A stretch of DNA of 64,000 nucleotides, taken from NCBI RefSeq assembly GCF_000092825.1, contig NC_014168.1:1355946-1419945 (forward strand), given 5' to 3'. The translations under genes and the position numbers were made by a program. Source of the DNA: Segniliparus rotundus DSM 44985. GTDB lineage: Bacteria; Actinomycetota; Actinomycetes; Mycobacteriales; Mycobacteriaceae. Below the pieces are notes generated by a model. It did not search any database. It was not told where the DNA came from and saw only the letters and a program-made list of their open reading frames with translations. Positions 29,882 through 39,714 of the stretch are shown in pieces. Every line of letters begins with the position of its first letter. Within the stretch, counting starts at the first letter, position 1.

Positions 29882-30397
29882 ATGACTGAGACCCCCCCAG
29901 CTGTTGCCCCGCCGTCAGAAGCCGAGCGTCGGCAGCCTCCGCGCGGCGTACGGGGGTTCCTGACTGCCGCAGTGCTCGCGGTGTTCGCAGCGGCGGTGTG
30001 GATTTTCGGTTACTCCGGCTGGTTCGTCGTGACAAGCGTTTGGGGCGATGACCCGGACCCGCCGAGCGTCGCTTTCGCCGCTGGCGTGGTCCTCGCCGTT
30101 GTCGGCGGATTGGTTGTCGCAGCCAGCTCCCTGGTGTCGGTGCTGCACCGCTTGGAGGTGCTGCACGATGACCAAGGGCCGGGGCGTTGGCTTCACTTCA
30201 GTTGGACGACTGGCGAACTTTGCGCGTTGGCGGGGCTGGTCGTGCTCGTTGCGCTCGGCGTCGTGATGGTCGCCTTGTCGCAGTTTACAGCGACGGGCAA
30301 GGCTGTTGTCATCGGGCTCTTCGCCTTGTGCGTCCTGATCCCGTTCGCCCCGGCATACGAGATTTGGCGGCGGCGCGCGGGCGCGAAGGCTGATTGA
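29882..30397 (+). CDS. four-span membrane protein, unknown
   Basis: A 171-residue protein with four predicted membrane segments (about 25-48, 62-86, 110-134, 140-160) and a Pro-rich cytoplasmic N-terminus (MTETPPAVAPPSEAERRQPP). No family was recognised. It lies 39 bases upstream of pafB, in the place where pafA is found in M. tuberculosis, and may be transcribed with pafBC. Confidence 0.7.
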   Translation: MTETPPAVAPPSEAERRQPPRGVRGFLTAAVLAVFAAAVWIFGYSGWFVVTSVWGDDPDPPSVAFAAGVVLAVVGGLVVAASSLVSVLHRLEVLHDDQGPGRWLHFSWTTGELCALAGLVVLVALGVVMVALSQFTATGKAVVIGLFALCVLIPFAPAYEIWRRRAGAKAD

Positions 30398-30436
30398 CCG
30401 CTGCGCCCCAATTCGCAAGCGGTACCCTAGGGAACC

Positions 30437-31435
30437 GTGGCAACCCCAAAGGTCGAAAGGCTGATCAATCTCGTGATCGCTTTGCTTTCGGCGCGTGGGT
30501 ACGTTTCGGCGGAGCAGATCCGCTCCTCCGTCTCCGGTTATTCGGACACCCCGAGCGAGGACGCCTTTGAGCGGATGTTCGAACGGGACAAGGCCGAGCT
30601 GCGCGATTTGGGCGTGCCGATCGAGACAGGCAAGATTTCGCGCACATACGGCGGCGTCGGCTACCGCATCCGCCGCGATGTCTACGAGTTGCCCGAGATC
30701 GTGTTCACTCCCGAGGAAGCGGGCGCAGTCGCCGTGGCGGGCACGCTGTGGCAGACCAAAGAGCTCGCCGGGACGGTTGATCGCGCCTTGGTGAAACTGC
30801 GCGCGGCCGGATCGCCGATCTCTCCGTCCGATTCGCCCATGGTGGATGTGGTCTGGCAGACCGAGCCGGGCTCGCGCGGTTCGGAAGAGGTGTTCACCGC
30901 GTTGGTCGCCGCGGCGGAGTCAGGTCGACGCGTCGCCTTCGACTACCGGGCCGACCCGACGCAGCCCTTCACGACCCGGACCCTTGAGCCATGGGGCGTG
31001 GTGACGCATCGGGGTCGTTGGTACGTGCTTGGTTGGGACATCGACCGCGATGCGCCGCGCACGTTCCGGCTGTCACGGGTCTACGGCGCGGTCCAAGACA
31101 AAGGGCGGGCCGAAACCGATTCGCTCTACACCCCCGAGCAGTTGCGGGCGAAGGTCGTGGAGATTGTCGACCCGCCCGCCGCCCCGCGCGGCAAGGCCTT
31201 GGTGTGGGCGGAGCGCGGTGAAGCGGAGGGTTTGCGCAGGCTCGGCTCTGTCGTCGGCGAGCGGGAGTTGGCCGGGGCGCGCGGCGACCTCGTCGAGATC
31301 CCGCTGCGCTCCGTGCGGACTCTCGCCCGAGTGGTCGCGGGATTCGCGGCGCACGCGGTCGCGCTGGAACCAGAGCAGTTGCGCGACGAGGTCGTGGCCC
31401 GGCTGCGCGCGGTCGCCCAAACCGGGGGAGGATGA
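30437..31435 (+). CDS. pafB: WYL-domain transcription activator PafB
   Basis: PafB and PafC together form the activator of the LexA/RecA-independent DNA-damage response in mycobacteria. The 332-residue protein has a winged-helix N-terminus (INLVIALLSARGYVSAEQIRSSV, about 8-60), a WYL sensor domain (VAFDYRADPTQP through EPWGVVTHRGRWYVLGWDIDRDAPRTFRLSRV) and a WCX C-terminus. The GTG at 30437 has AGGGAA upstream. Three bases separate it from pafC. pafA is not adjacent. Confidence 0.93.
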   Translation: MATPKVERLINLVIALLSARGYVSAEQIRSSVSGYSDTPSEDAFERMFERDKAELRDLGVPIETGKISRTYGGVGYRIRRDVYELPEIVFTPEEAGAVAVAGTLWQTKELAGTVDRALVKLRAAGSPISPSDSPMVDVVWQTEPGSRGSEEVFTALVAAAESGRRVAFDYRADPTQPFTTRTLEPWGVVTHRGRWYVLGWDIDRDAPRTFRLSRVYGAVQDKGRAETDSLYTPEQLRAKVVEIVDPPAAPRGKALVWAERGEAEGLRRLGSVVGERELAGARGDLVEIPLRSVRTLARVVAGFAAHAVALEPEQLRDEVVARLRAVAQTGGG

Positions 31436-31438
31436 CGT

Positions 31439-32428
31439 ATGCCGGCGAAAGACCTTGCGACCCGCCTCACCAAAATGCTCAGCATCATCCCGTATTTCCT
31501 CGCCCATCCCGGCCAGAACATACGGGACGGCGCCAAAGAGCTTGGCATGAGCGTCCCTGAGCTGCACCGGGACTTGAACCGGCTCTGGCTCTGCGGCCTG
31601 CCCGGCTACAGCCCCGGCGATCTGATCGACATTTCTTTCGCCGGTGACGCCGTGGAAGTGGGTTTTTCCGCAGGGGTGGACCGACCGCTGCGCCTCACGC
31701 GCACCGAGGCGACTCTTCTGGTGGTGGCGCTGCGCGCGCTGGCAGAGTTGCCGAGCGGGGTGGACCCGACGGCGGCTCTTGGCGCCATCGAGAAGATCGA
31801 GACGGCCAGCCAAGGGGGGGTCGCGGGAGCCCCTGCGGCCCAAGAGCCCGAATCGCCCGCGATCCGCACCGCCCGCGCCGCGCTTGCCGCCGGGAGGGCT
31901 TTGAAGATCCGGTACTATTCCGCCACGAGCGACGCGGTGACGGATCGCGTCATCGACCCGATCCGAGTGGTGCTGCAAGGCCGGAACTCGTACATCCAGG
32001 CGTGGTGCCGGACCTCGCGCGCGGTCCGGCTGTTCCGGTTGGACCGGCTCGAAGACGCGGCCGAGCTCCCGGAGCCGTCAAGGCCGGAAGCTTCGCCTGT
32101 GGTCACGGCCGGTTTCTGGGGGGAGTCAGGCGAGCTGCCGAAGGCGCTTGTGGCGGTGGCTCCGGACGCGGCGTGGGCGATTGAGCACCACGGCATGACG
32201 GCGACCGGCGAGCGCACCGAAGACGGGTGGCTGATCGCCGGACTCGGGTACGGCTCGCCGGGCTGGCTGCGCCGGTTCCTGCTCGGCCACGGCACGGAGA
32301 TCAAGCTTCTTGAGCCCGCTGAGCTTGTCTCCGACGCCGCGGAGTCGGCCCGGATCGCGCTCCGCCGGTACGCGGCTTTCGCGGAACCCACGCCGGGAGG
32401 GGTAGAATCAGCAGGACCGACGTCATAG
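31439..32428 (+). CDS. pafC: WYL-domain transcription activator PafC
   Basis: The partner of PafB, 329 residues with the same winged-helix, WYL and WCX order. The N-terminus (RLTKMLSIIPYFLAHPGQNIRDGAKELGM) is the HTH. The WYL core is ALKIRYYSATSDAVTDRVIDPIRV followed by RNSYIQAWCRTSRAVRLFRLDRL. The ATG at 31439 follows GGGGGAGGATG-like sequence at the end of pafB, so translation is coupled. The tatA gene begins 14 bases after its stop. Confidence 0.93.
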   Translation: MPAKDLATRLTKMLSIIPYFLAHPGQNIRDGAKELGMSVPELHRDLNRLWLCGLPGYSPGDLIDISFAGDAVEVGFSAGVDRPLRLTRTEATLLVVALRALAELPSGVDPTAALGAIEKIETASQGGVAGAPAAQEPESPAIRTARAALAAGRALKIRYYSATSDAVTDRVIDPIRVVLQGRNSYIQAWCRTSRAVRLFRLDRLEDAAELPEPSRPEASPVVTAGFWGESGELPKALVAVAPDAAWAIEHHGMTATGERTEDGWLIAGLGYGSPGWLRRFLLGHGTEIKLLEPAELVSDAAESARIALRRYAAFAEPTPGGVESAGPTS

Positions 32429-32442
32429 GAAGGTGATCGCAC

Positions 32443-32730
32443 ATGGGAACTTGGAGCGTATGGCATTGGGTGGTCGTTTTGATCGTCCTGGTGCTGCTCT
32501 TCGGCTCGAAACGGCTCCCGGACGCGGCGCGCGGCCTCGGGCGTTCGCTGCGCATCCTCAAATCCGAGGTGCGGCAGATGAACGCCGAGGGCGAGTCGGA
32601 TTCGTCTGCGGATGAGCACAAGCCCGCTGGCTCGGCGCCAGCCCAGAAGCCTGTGGCTGAGCCTGCCGCGATTTCCGCCGCGCCCCAGCAGCAGGCGAAC
32701 GAGCAGGCTTCGCACGCGGCAACCGCCTAG
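32443..32730 (+). CDS. tatA: twin-arginine translocase subunit TatA
   Basis: TatA oligomerises to let folded twin-Arg proteins cross the membrane. The 95-residue protein has a short membrane helix ([15 protein letters not shown]), the [23 protein letters not shown] hinge and amphipathic helix, and an acidic/Ala-Pro-rich tail. AGGTGATCGCAC precedes the ATG. Its TAG stop shares its last base with the GTG start of tatC. Confidence 0.95.
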   Translation: MGTWSVWHWVVVLIVLVLLFGSKRLPDAARGLGRSLRILKSEVRQMNAEGESDSSADEHKPAGSAPAQKPVAEPAAISAAPQQQANEQASHAATA

Positions 32731-33707
32731 TGGCGGGGGCGGGTTCCCGCGCGGCAGGGAGGGTGCTGCGGCGGCTCGCGCGCTCAGCGAGAAGACTGCC
32801 CTCGTGGCTTCGTCGGCGGCCGAACAACCCCGACGGCGTGATGACGCTGGTGGAGCACCTCTACGAGCTGCGCCGCCGCCTGCTCATCTCCCTGGCCGCA
32901 GTGGCGGTGACGACCGCGCTCGGCATCCTCTGGTACGGGCACTCTGTGTTCGGACTGCCGAGCCTGGGCGAGATTCTGCGCCAACCGTACTGCGACCTGC
33001 CCCCAGAGCTGCGGGTCGACCTCACACATGACGGCTCGTGCCGTTTGCTCGCCACAAAACCCTTCGACCAATTCATGCTGCGGTTCCGGGTCGGGCTCCT
33101 CGCCGGGGTGGTGTTGGCGTGCCCGATGTGGCTCTATCAGCTTTGGGCGTTCATCACGCCGGGCCTGTACGCCAAAGAGCGTCGCTACGCGGTGGGTTTC
33201 GTCGTGCCCGCCGCGGTGCTCTTCGTCGGCGGCGCGGTGCTCGCGTACTCCATTTTCACCCAGGGCTTGAAGTTCCTGTTCCAAACCGGCGGCGAAGTCC
33301 AGATCGCCGCCTTGAACGGCGATGACTACTTCGACGTGTTGTGCCATCTGCTCGTGATTTTCGGGATCAGTTTCGAGCTGCCGCTTTTGGTCGTCGCGCT
33401 CAACTTTATCGGCGTGCTTGCGTACGCGAAGATCTCCGAGTGGCGGCGGGGGATCATTTTCGGCCTCTTCGTCTTCGCGGCCATTGTCACCCCTGGGCAA
33501 GACCCCTTCTCGATGTTGGCCTTGGCCCTCGCCCTCACCGTCCTCTTCGAATTCGCCGCGCAAATCGCTCATCTGCGAGAGTGGCGCCGAGCACGCAAGG
33601 CCGAACCTGCTGCGGCGCTCGCCGACGACGAGGCTGCCCCGATCGAGCCAACTGCCCCGATCCCCTCGGGCGGCTCCGACGAGCAACCGTACGTGGACGT
33701 CACATGA
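32730..33707 (+). CDS. tatC: twin-arginine translocase subunit TatC
   Basis: TatC recognises twin-Arg signal peptides. The 325-residue protein has six membrane spans, the N-terminal [15 protein letters not shown] motif, and [23 protein letters not shown], the TatC signature. A C-terminal extension of about 50 residues (acidic and Pro-rich) follows the last span. The N-terminus is also extended by about 35 basic residues from the GTG at 32730. It is coupled to tatA (one shared base) and to helY (ATGA overlap). Confidence 0.95.
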   Translation: MAGAGSRAAGRVLRRLARSARRLPSWLRRRPNNPDGVMTLVEHLYELRRRLLISLAAVAVTTALGILWYGHSVFGLPSLGEILRQPYCDLPPELRVDLTHDGSCRLLATKPFDQFMLRFRVGLLAGVVLACPMWLYQLWAFITPGLYAKERRYAVGFVVPAAVLFVGGAVLAYSIFTQGLKFLFQTGGEVQIAALNGDDYFDVLCHLLVIFGISFELPLLVVALNFIGVLAYAKISEWRRGIIFGLFVFAAIVTPGQDPFSMLALALALTVLFEFAAQIAHLREWRRARKAEPAAALADDEAAPIEPTAPIPSGGSDEQPYVDVT

Positions 33708-36487
33708 CCGCGCCGGGCTCCCTCGCGCAGTTCCAAGAGGGCTTGCGGTTCGCGCTCGACCCGTTCCAAGAACGGGCCTGCCTCGCCGTCCAAGACGGCA
33801 GAGGCGCTTTGGTCTGCGCGCCGACCGGGGCAGGCAAGACGATCGTGGGGGAGTTCGCCGCGTTTCTCGCTGTCGCCAAAGGCGGCAAGTGCTTCTACAC
33901 CACGCCTATCAAAGCGCTCTCCAACCAGAAGCACGCCGATTTTTCGGCCCTGCTCGGCGCGGACCAAGTCGGCCTTTTGACCGGGGACGTCTCGGTGAAT
34001 TCCGAGGCGCCGGTCGTGGTGATGACGACCGAGGTGTTGCGCAACATGATCTACGCGCACTCGCCGACGTTGGACGGGCTCTCCCATGTTGTGATGGACG
34101 AGGTCCATTACCTCGCCGACCAGTTCCGGGGCGCGGTGTGGGAAGAAGTGATTCTCAACCTTCCGCGCGAGGTCGTCGTGGTGAGTTTGTCGGCGACGGT
34201 CGGCAACGCGGAAGAATTCGGGGAATGGCTCCAACAGGTCCGGGGGGACACCGAGGTGGTGGTCGAGGAGCGCCGTCCCGTGCCGCTGTCCCAGCATGTG
34301 CTCGTCGGCGAGCGGATGTTCGACCTGGAGCCGCCGCCCGCCGGCGAAGAGGCGCAAGCAGCCCGCCAACAGCACGGCGAGCGCAGCGCCGACGGCGCCC
34401 TGTCCAAGGCCGAACGGCGGTTGCGCCACGAGCTAGAAGCCCATATCAAGCAGCAGGAGGCGCTAGCGAGCTTTGACGACCCGAGGTCGCCTCGCCGCCG
34501 AAGCGGTCCCCAGCGCGCTGGCCGCCGAGGCGGGCCAGGACGGGTGCTTTTGCCTCGGGCGAAGGTGATCGGCAAGCTGGAGGACGAACGCCTTTTGCCT
34601 GCGATTTGGTTCATCTTCTCCCGGGCGGGCTGCGACGACGCGGTCGCGCAATGCCTGCGTTCCCCGCTGCGGCTGATTTCCCCGGAGCAGAGCGCCCAAG
34701 TCCGCGCGCTGATCGAAGAGCGCACCGCGCAGTTGGACTCCGCCGACCTGAAGGTTCTCGGCTACGACACGTGGAAGGCCGCTCTGGAGCGCGGCGTCGC
34801 GGCCCACCACGCCGGTATGTTCACGCTCTGGCGCCATATCGTGGAAGAACTGTTCGCGAAGGGCATGGTGCGAGTCGTGTTCGCGACGGAGACGCTCGCC
34901 CTCGGCGTGAACATGCCCGCCCGGTCAGTGGTTCTCGAAAGTTTGGTGAAATTCAACGGCGAATCGCATGTGGACCTGACACCTGGGGAATACACCCAGC
35001 TCACTGGGCGCGCTGGTCGTCGGGGCATTGACACGCGCGGACACGCGGTGCTGCGTTGGAAACCGGGGGTGCGGGCGGCGACGATGTTGCGCCTGACCGA
35101 TTCGCGGACCTACCCGCTGCGCAGCTCTTTCCGGCCCTCGTACAACATGTCGGTGAACCTCATCGACCGCATCGGCCCCGCTGCCAGTCGGAGCCTTTTG
35201 GCCCAGTCGTTCGCCCAGTTCCAAACGGATCGCTCGGTGTCCTCCGCCGCCGCGGTGCTCAGCAAGCGCGAACAGGAGCTGGCGAGAGAGACCAGCAGGC
35301 TCGACACCGCCGCGTCTCCGTTGACCTCTTCGGACGTGATGGACTACCTGGCCTGCAAAGCGGAGCTGAGCGGCGGCGCACGCGGGCAACAGCGCAAAGG
35401 GCGCGCTGTGTCCCGTTCGCGGGGCGCGGTCGGCGACGGCCTGCGCTCCTTGCGCCGAGGCGACGTGGTGCGAGTGCCGGTCGGGCGCAGACAAGGGTGG
35501 GCAGTGGTGCTCACGCCCGATCACGACGGCGCGCATCCGAGACCGCTGATCCTCGCCGAGTCGGGCTGGAGCGGCAAGGTGTCTGCTGTGGATTTCGCGC
35601 ATGAGCCGCCGCAGGTCGCGGGCGCGATGTCGGTGCCGAAGCACCTGGATCCAAGGGACGGGCGGACCAAACGCGACATGGCCGCACGCTTGAACGCCTA
35701 CACGGCGACATTGCCTCTTGCGCCGCCGAAACGCGAACGGGCAGCTGCCTCGGACGGGCCTCGCCCCTTGCGCGAGCACCCGGTGCACCGTCTTGCGCAA
35801 CGGGAGGAAGTGCTTGCCATCGCTCGGCGGCGGCAGACCCTCGCGGCGCAAGCGGAACGGCTTCGAGAAGAGATCGGGGGCCGATCCGGCTCGCTGGCCA
35901 GAATGTTCGACCACATCACGGCGCTGCTCGCGGACTTCGGCTATTTGGCCCAGGACCCGGATTCCGACGAGGGGCCGATCACCACCGATCTGGGCCGGAT
36001 GTTGCGGCGGACGTACAGCGAGTCCGATTTGCTGATTTGCGAATGCTTGCGCTGGCGGGTGTGGGAGGAGCTGTCGCCGGCTGAACTCGCCGCAGTGGCG
36101 TCGTGCGTGCTCTACGAGCCGCGCGGGGACGATGAGCGGGTGTCGCGGATGCCGACCAAGGCGGCGCAGACAGCTTTGGTCGAGACGTCGAAACTGTGGA
36201 GCGAAGTCCGCCAGGCCGAACAGGCGCGGGGGCTGCCGATGACACGCGAGCCCCATGCGGGCCTCGCGCACGCGATGTGGGCCTGGGCGAGCGGCGAGAG
36301 CCTCGGCGACACGTTGGACAGCCATCGCGGGCTTTCCCTCACGCCGGGGGATTTCATCCGGTGGTGCAGGCAGGTGGTCGACCTTTTGGGCCAGATCGAA
36401 GCTCTCGCGCCGAGCGGGGAGCTCGCGAAGCGCGCCCGCGCCGCGATCGACGGGGTGCGGCGCGGCGTCGTCGCCCTCGGGTCCTGA
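33704..36487 (+). CDS. helY: Ski2-like DEAD/DEAH-box helicase HelY
   Basis: A 927-residue superfamily 2 RNA helicase of the Ski2/Mtr4 type. Motif I is [13 protein letters not shown] (about 39), motif [10 protein letters not shown] (about 131), motif [12 protein letters not shown], and motif [15 protein letters not shown] basic linker of about 60 residues ([17 protein letters not shown]) is inserted before helicase lobe 2. The C-terminal half is the DSHCT helical region, ending in [21 protein letters not shown]. The ATG at 33704 overlaps the tatC stop as ATGA, so the longer frame upstream is not used. helY closes the pafB-pafC-tatA-tatC-helY operon. Confidence 0.93.
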   Translation: MTAPGSLAQFQEGLRFALDPFQERACLAVQDGRGALVCAPTGAGKTIVGEFAAFLAVAKGGKCFYTTPIKALSNQKHADFSALLGADQVGLLTGDVSVNSEAPVVVMTTEVLRNMIYAHSPTLDGLSHVVMDEVHYLADQFRGAVWEEVILNLPREVVVVSLSATVGNAEEFGEWLQQVRGDTEVVVEERRPVPLSQHVLVGERMFDLEPPPAGEEAQAARQQHGERSADGALSKAERRLRHELEAHIKQQEALASFDDPRSPRRRSGPQRAGRRGGPGRVLLPRAKVIGKLEDERLLPAIWFIFSRAGCDDAVAQCLRSPLRLISPEQSAQVRALIEERTAQLDSADLKVLGYDTWKAALERGVAAHHAGMFTLWRHIVEELFAKGMVRVVFATETLALGVNMPARSVVLESLVKFNGESHVDLTPGEYTQLTGRAGRRGIDTRGHAVLRWKPGVRAATMLRLTDSRTYPLRSSFRPSYNMSVNLIDRIGPAASRSLLAQSFAQFQTDRSVSSAAAVLSKREQELARETSRLDTAASPLTSSDVMDYLACKAELSGGARGQQRKGRAVSRSRGAVGDGLRSLRRGDVVRVPVGRRQGWAVVLTPDHDGAHPRPLILAESGWSGKVSAVDFAHEPPQVAGAMSVPKHLDPRDGRTKRDMAARLNAYTATLPLAPPKRERAAASDGPRPLREHPVHRLAQREEVLAIARRRQTLAAQAERLREEIGGRSGSLARMFDHITALLADFGYLAQDPDSDEGPITTDLGRMLRRTYSESDLLICECLRWRVWEELSPAELAAVASCVLYEPRGDDERVSRMPTKAAQTALVETSKLWSEVRQAEQARGLPMTREPHAGLAHAMWAWASGESLGDTLDSHRGLSLTPGDFIRWCRQVVDLLGQIEALAPSGELAKRARAAIDGVRRGVVALGS

Positions 36488-36503
36488 TTCGTGCCCGGAG
36501 CCG

Positions 36504-37238
36504 TCACGCCTCCTCGAGCGCCTCGCTGGCCTCGGCGAGGAGCGCCGCCCACGCTTGGGGTTCGCGAGCGTTGATCCGCTCCACCGGGCCCGAGACGCAG
36601 AGCGCTCCTCGGACCTTCGCCGAGCGGGCGTCGCGGACGGGGATCGAGACGCTGGCCACGCCGGGCTCTCGTTCGCCGCTGCTGTGCGCCCAGCCTCGTT
36701 CGCGGACGAGCTCGAGGGCGCGCTCGTCGAACGCGGCTTCTCGCAGATGCCGCTCGCGCAGCTCGGGCTCTTCCCAAGCGAGGAGCACTTGCGCGCCCGA
36801 TCCGGCCGTGAGCGAGAGCCGAGCGCCGACGAGCACGGAGTCTCGCAGCCCGGAAGCTGGTTCCACTGCCGCGACACACACCCTTTGGTCTCCTTCGCGC
36901 CGGTACAGCTGCACGCTTTCTCCGACGCGTTCGCGCAATGCGGGGAAAATCTGCCCCGCGGCCAGCACGAGGGGGTCCGCCGCGTGCTCGGCGAGCTCGT
37001 GCAGCCACGGGCCGAGGGTGAAACGGCCCTCGGCGTCTTTGGCGGCCAGGCGGTGCGTGTGCAGCGCTTGGGCGAGGCGGTGCGCTGTGGCGCGGGGCAG
37101 GCCGGTGCGTTCGACGAGTTCGCTCAGGCTCGCCGGGCCTCTGCGGAGAACATGCAGGACGAGGGCCGATTTGTCGAGCACGCCGATCCCGCTGCTGCCG
37201 ATTTCGGCGAAGTTCGAACCTCTGCTAATATTGTCCAT
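36504..37238 (-). CDS. IclR-family regulator of leuCD
   Basis: A 244-residue regulator with an N-terminal winged helix (SALVLHVLRRGPASLSELVERTGLPRATAHRLAQAL) and a C-terminal IclR effector domain ending GVASVSIPVRDARSAKVRGALCVSGP. It is divergent from leuC across 85 bases containing an inverted repeat. The same arrangement (Rv2989-leuC-leuD) in M. tuberculosis and Streptomyces ndgR supports control of leucine genes. No ribosome-binding site precedes the ATG at 37238. Confidence 0.88.
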   Translation of the reverse strand: MDNISRGSNFAEIGSSGIGVLDKSALVLHVLRRGPASLSELVERTGLPRATAHRLAQALHTHRLAAKDAEGRFTLGPWLHELAEHAADPLVLAAGQIFPALRERVGESVQLYRREGDQRVCVAAVEPASGLRDSVLVGARLSLTAGSGAQVLLAWEEPELRERHLREAAFDERALELVRERGWAHSSGEREPGVASVSIPVRDARSAKVRGALCVSGPVERINAREPQAWAALLAEASEALEEA

Positions 37239-37246
37239 ATGTTGAT

Positions 37247-37275
37247 ACTATCATCTCATATATTGGGAAGATAGT
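37247..37275. promoter_or_regulatory. inverted repeat in the IclR-leuC divergent promoter
   Basis: ACTATC (37247-37252) and GATAGT (37270-37275) are inverted around a 17-base spacer in an AT-rich stretch between the two divergent starts. Position next to the regulator's own start suggests an IclR-family operator controlling both directions. Confidence 0.4.
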
Positions 37276-37323
37276 TTGAGGAACTGAGAAACCGCTGATG
37301 ACCGCTCGACAGAAGGAGGCGCC

Positions 37324-38730
37324 GTGACAGCCCCGCGGACCTTGGCCCAGAAAGTGTGGGACAACCACGTCGTCGCCCGAGACGAGTCGGGCGGAGCCGA
37401 CCTGCTCTACATCGACCTGCATCTCGTCCACGAGGTGACCAGCCCCCAGGCCTTCGACGGCCTGCGCCTCGCCGGTCGCAAGCTGCGCCGCCCCGACCTC
37501 ACCATCGCGACCGAGGACCACAACGTTCCCACGGACGGCCTCCTCGGCCCGATCCAGGACCCGATCTCGCGCGCGCAGATCGAGGCGTTGCGCAAAAACA
37601 CGGCCGAGTTCGGTGTGCCGCTGCATCCCATGGGGGCCGCCGAACAGGGCATCGTGCATGTCATGGGCCCGCAGCTCGGCCTCACCCAGCCGGGGACCAC
37701 AGTGGTGTGCGGAGACAGCCACACCTCCACCCACGGCGCGTTCGGCGCGTTCGCGCTCGGCATCGGCACCTCGGAGGTCGAACACGTCATGGCGACGCAG
37801 ACGCTGTGGCTGAAACGGTTCCGGACGATGTCTATCGACGTCTCTGGCTCTTTGCCTCTCGGAGTCACCGCGAAGGACCTCATCCTCGCCGTGATCGCCG
37901 AGATCGGCACCGGCGGCGGGCTCGGCCATGTGCTCGAATACCGGGGCAACGCCGTGCGCGAGCTGTCGATGGAGGCCCGCATGACGATGTGCAACATGTC
38001 GATCGAGGCTGGCGCGCGGGCGGGGATGGTCGCCCCGGACGAGACGACTTTCGCCTACCTGAAAGGACGCGAGCGCGCCCCCAAGGGCGCCGACTGGGAC
38101 CGGGCCGTCGCCGCGTGGCGTCAGCTGCCCACCGACGAGGGCGCACAGTTCGACCACGAGGTGCGCATCAACGGCGACACGCTCGCCCCATTCGTGACCT
38201 GGGGCACGAACCCTGGCCAGGGCGCCCCTTTGTCCGCCGCGGTGCCCGACCCGGACGCCTTGGGCGACGACAACGAGCGGGCCGCGGCGCGGCGGGCGCT
38301 GGACTACATGGGCCTTCAGGCGGGCACCCCGTTGCGCGAGGTCTCGGTGAACACGGTGTTCGTCGGGTCCTGCACGAACGGGCGGATCGAAGACCTGCGC
38401 GATGTCGCGGCCGTCTTGCGCGGGCGCAAAGTTGCCGACGGCGTGCGGATGCTCGTCGTCCCCGGTTCTGGCCGGGTGCGCGAGCAGGCTGAGGCCGAGG
38501 GGCTTGCCGAAGTGTTCGAGAAAGCGGGCGCGGAGTGGCGTCAGCCCGGCTGCTCGATGTGCCTTGGCATGAACCCAGACCAGCTCGCGCCGGGCGACCG
38601 GTGCGCGAGCACGTCGAACCGCAACTTCGAGGGCCGTCAAGGCAAGGGCGGGCGCACGCACCTGGTCTCGCCGCTCGTCGCCGCCGCCACGGCCGTGCGC
38701 GGCAAGCTGTCCGCCCCGGCAGATCTCTAG
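37324..38730 (+). CDS. leuC: 3-isopropylmalate dehydratase large subunit
   Basis: LeuC and LeuD isomerise 2-isopropylmalate to 3-isopropylmalate in leucine synthesis. The 468-residue protein has the three [4Fe-4S] ligands in FVGSCTNGR (about 350) and CSMCLGMN (about 409 and 412). Other conserved blocks are [31 protein letters not shown] and [16 protein letters not shown]. The GTG at 37324 follows AGAAGGAGGCGCC, a strong ribosome-binding site. leuD follows after 11 bases. Confidence 0.97.
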   Translation: MTAPRTLAQKVWDNHVVARDESGGADLLYIDLHLVHEVTSPQAFDGLRLAGRKLRRPDLTIATEDHNVPTDGLLGPIQDPISRAQIEALRKNTAEFGVPLHPMGAAEQGIVHVMGPQLGLTQPGTTVVCGDSHTSTHGAFGAFALGIGTSEVEHVMATQTLWLKRFRTMSIDVSGSLPLGVTAKDLILAVIAEIGTGGGLGHVLEYRGNAVRELSMEARMTMCNMSIEAGARAGMVAPDETTFAYLKGRERAPKGADWDRAVAAWRQLPTDEGAQFDHEVRINGDTLAPFVTWGTNPGQGAPLSAAVPDPDALGDDNERAAARRALDYMGLQAGTPLREVSVNTVFVGSCTNGRIEDLRDVAAVLRGRKVADGVRMLVVPGSGRVREQAEAEGLAEVFEKAGAEWRQPGCSMCLGMNPDQLAPGDRCASTSNRNFEGRQGKGGRTHLVSPLVAAATAVRGKLSAPADL

Positions 38731-38741
38731 GAGAGAAGAAC

Positions 38742-39332
38742 ATGGAACCTTTCACCCGGCACACCGGCGTCGGCGTGCCCTTGCGCCGCTTCCAGGTCGA
38801 CACGGACCAGATCATCCCCGCCGAGTACTTGAAGCGGGTCACTCGCACGGGATTCGAGGACGGCCTGTTCGCCAGTTGGCGCAGCGAACCCGGCTTCATC
38901 CTGAACCGACCGCCCTACGACCAAGGCTCCGTGCTCGTCGCGGGCAGCCCGTTCGGCGTCGGCTCCTCGCGCGAGCACGCGGTGTGGGCGTTGTGGGACT
39001 TCGGTTTCCGAGCGGTGGTCGCGGCCGAGTTCGGCGACATCTTCCGGGGCAACGCGGGCAAGTCGGGCCTGCTCACCGCTCAAGTGACGCAACCGGACGT
39101 GGAACTTTTGTGGAAGGTGCTCGAAGAGCAGCCCGGCATGGAGGTCGCGGCGGATCTGGTGGCGAAGACGATCACGGCGGGCCCGGTGACGGTCCCGTTC
39201 CACATTGACGACGGGGTCCGCCACCGACTCTTGGAAGGTTTGGACGACGTGGCGCTCACGTTGCAATACGCGCAGGAGCTGGCCGCGTTCGAGGCGAGTC
39301 GCCCGTCCTGGATGCCGACGACCGGAGGCTGA
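38742..39332 (+). CDS. leuD: 3-isopropylmalate dehydratase small subunit
   Basis: The swivelling domain subunit of the isomerase, 196 residues. Signature blocks are [40 protein letters not shown] and [15 protein letters not shown]. The ATG at 38742 has AGGAGAG nine bases upstream, partly within the leuC stop region. It is the last gene of the operon and is followed by an AT-rich gap instead of the hupB found in M. tuberculosis. Confidence 0.96.
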   Translation: MEPFTRHTGVGVPLRRFQVDTDQIIPAEYLKRVTRTGFEDGLFASWRSEPGFILNRPPYDQGSVLVAGSPFGVGSSREHAVWALWDFGFRAVVAAEFGDIFRGNAGKSGLLTAQVTQPDVELLWKVLEEQPGMEVAADLVAKTITAGPVTVPFHIDDGVRHRLLEGLDDVALTLQYAQELAAFEASRPSWMPTTGG

Positions 39333-39714
39333 GCTCCGACCGGTTCCGGCCGAGTCGGGTTCGTCGGGACCGCGACTCGGGGTCTCTGGTTTGCGATGCG
39401 CTCGCCACAGCGCGCTTTTCTTCGGCGCGTGGTTTTTTTCGGGTTCGGCTTTCGTTTCGCTGCGCTGACAGGCCTCGTTGTGCCGCTTTTCGCCGTGAAT
39501 ATCGGCGTGTTTTCGGTCGAAAGAATCACCGAATGTGAATTCTTCTTCGGCATTCTCCTCCGCGGTCTTTGCGAGCTGTTTTTCTTCTGTTGTCTGACAT
39601 CGGCAAACGGGAGCATTCACTCCTTGATCTGCCTCTCTTCGACCAGTCGAGTATGTGAATAGTTTTTCCTGTTTTTTTATAGAAAACCAGTTTTTTATTT
39701 GTTAGTTTCGGGTC
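39333..39714. other. intergenic gap, AT-rich at its right end
   Basis: This 382-base gap holds no gene that could be supported. A hairpin (39350-39380) follows leuD. From about 39,500 the sequence becomes markedly AT-rich with runs of T (39662-39705), unlike the rest of the window, up to the start of the sedolisin gene. A small plus-strand open frame (39396-39662) has Phe-rich composition and no ribosome-binding site and is not accepted. Confidence 0.6.
39350..39380 (+). terminator. candidate terminator after leuD
   Basis: CCGAGTCG and CGACTCGG form an 8-bp stem with a 15-base loop, 17 bases after the leuD stop. No U-tract follows. Location fits termination of the leuCD transcript. Confidence 0.4.

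Noticed and set aside
39396-39662. 88-codon plus-strand frame after leuD
   Set aside because: Phe/Cys/Ser-rich composition, no ribosome-binding site and no family resemblance; the bias comes from the AT-rich gap.
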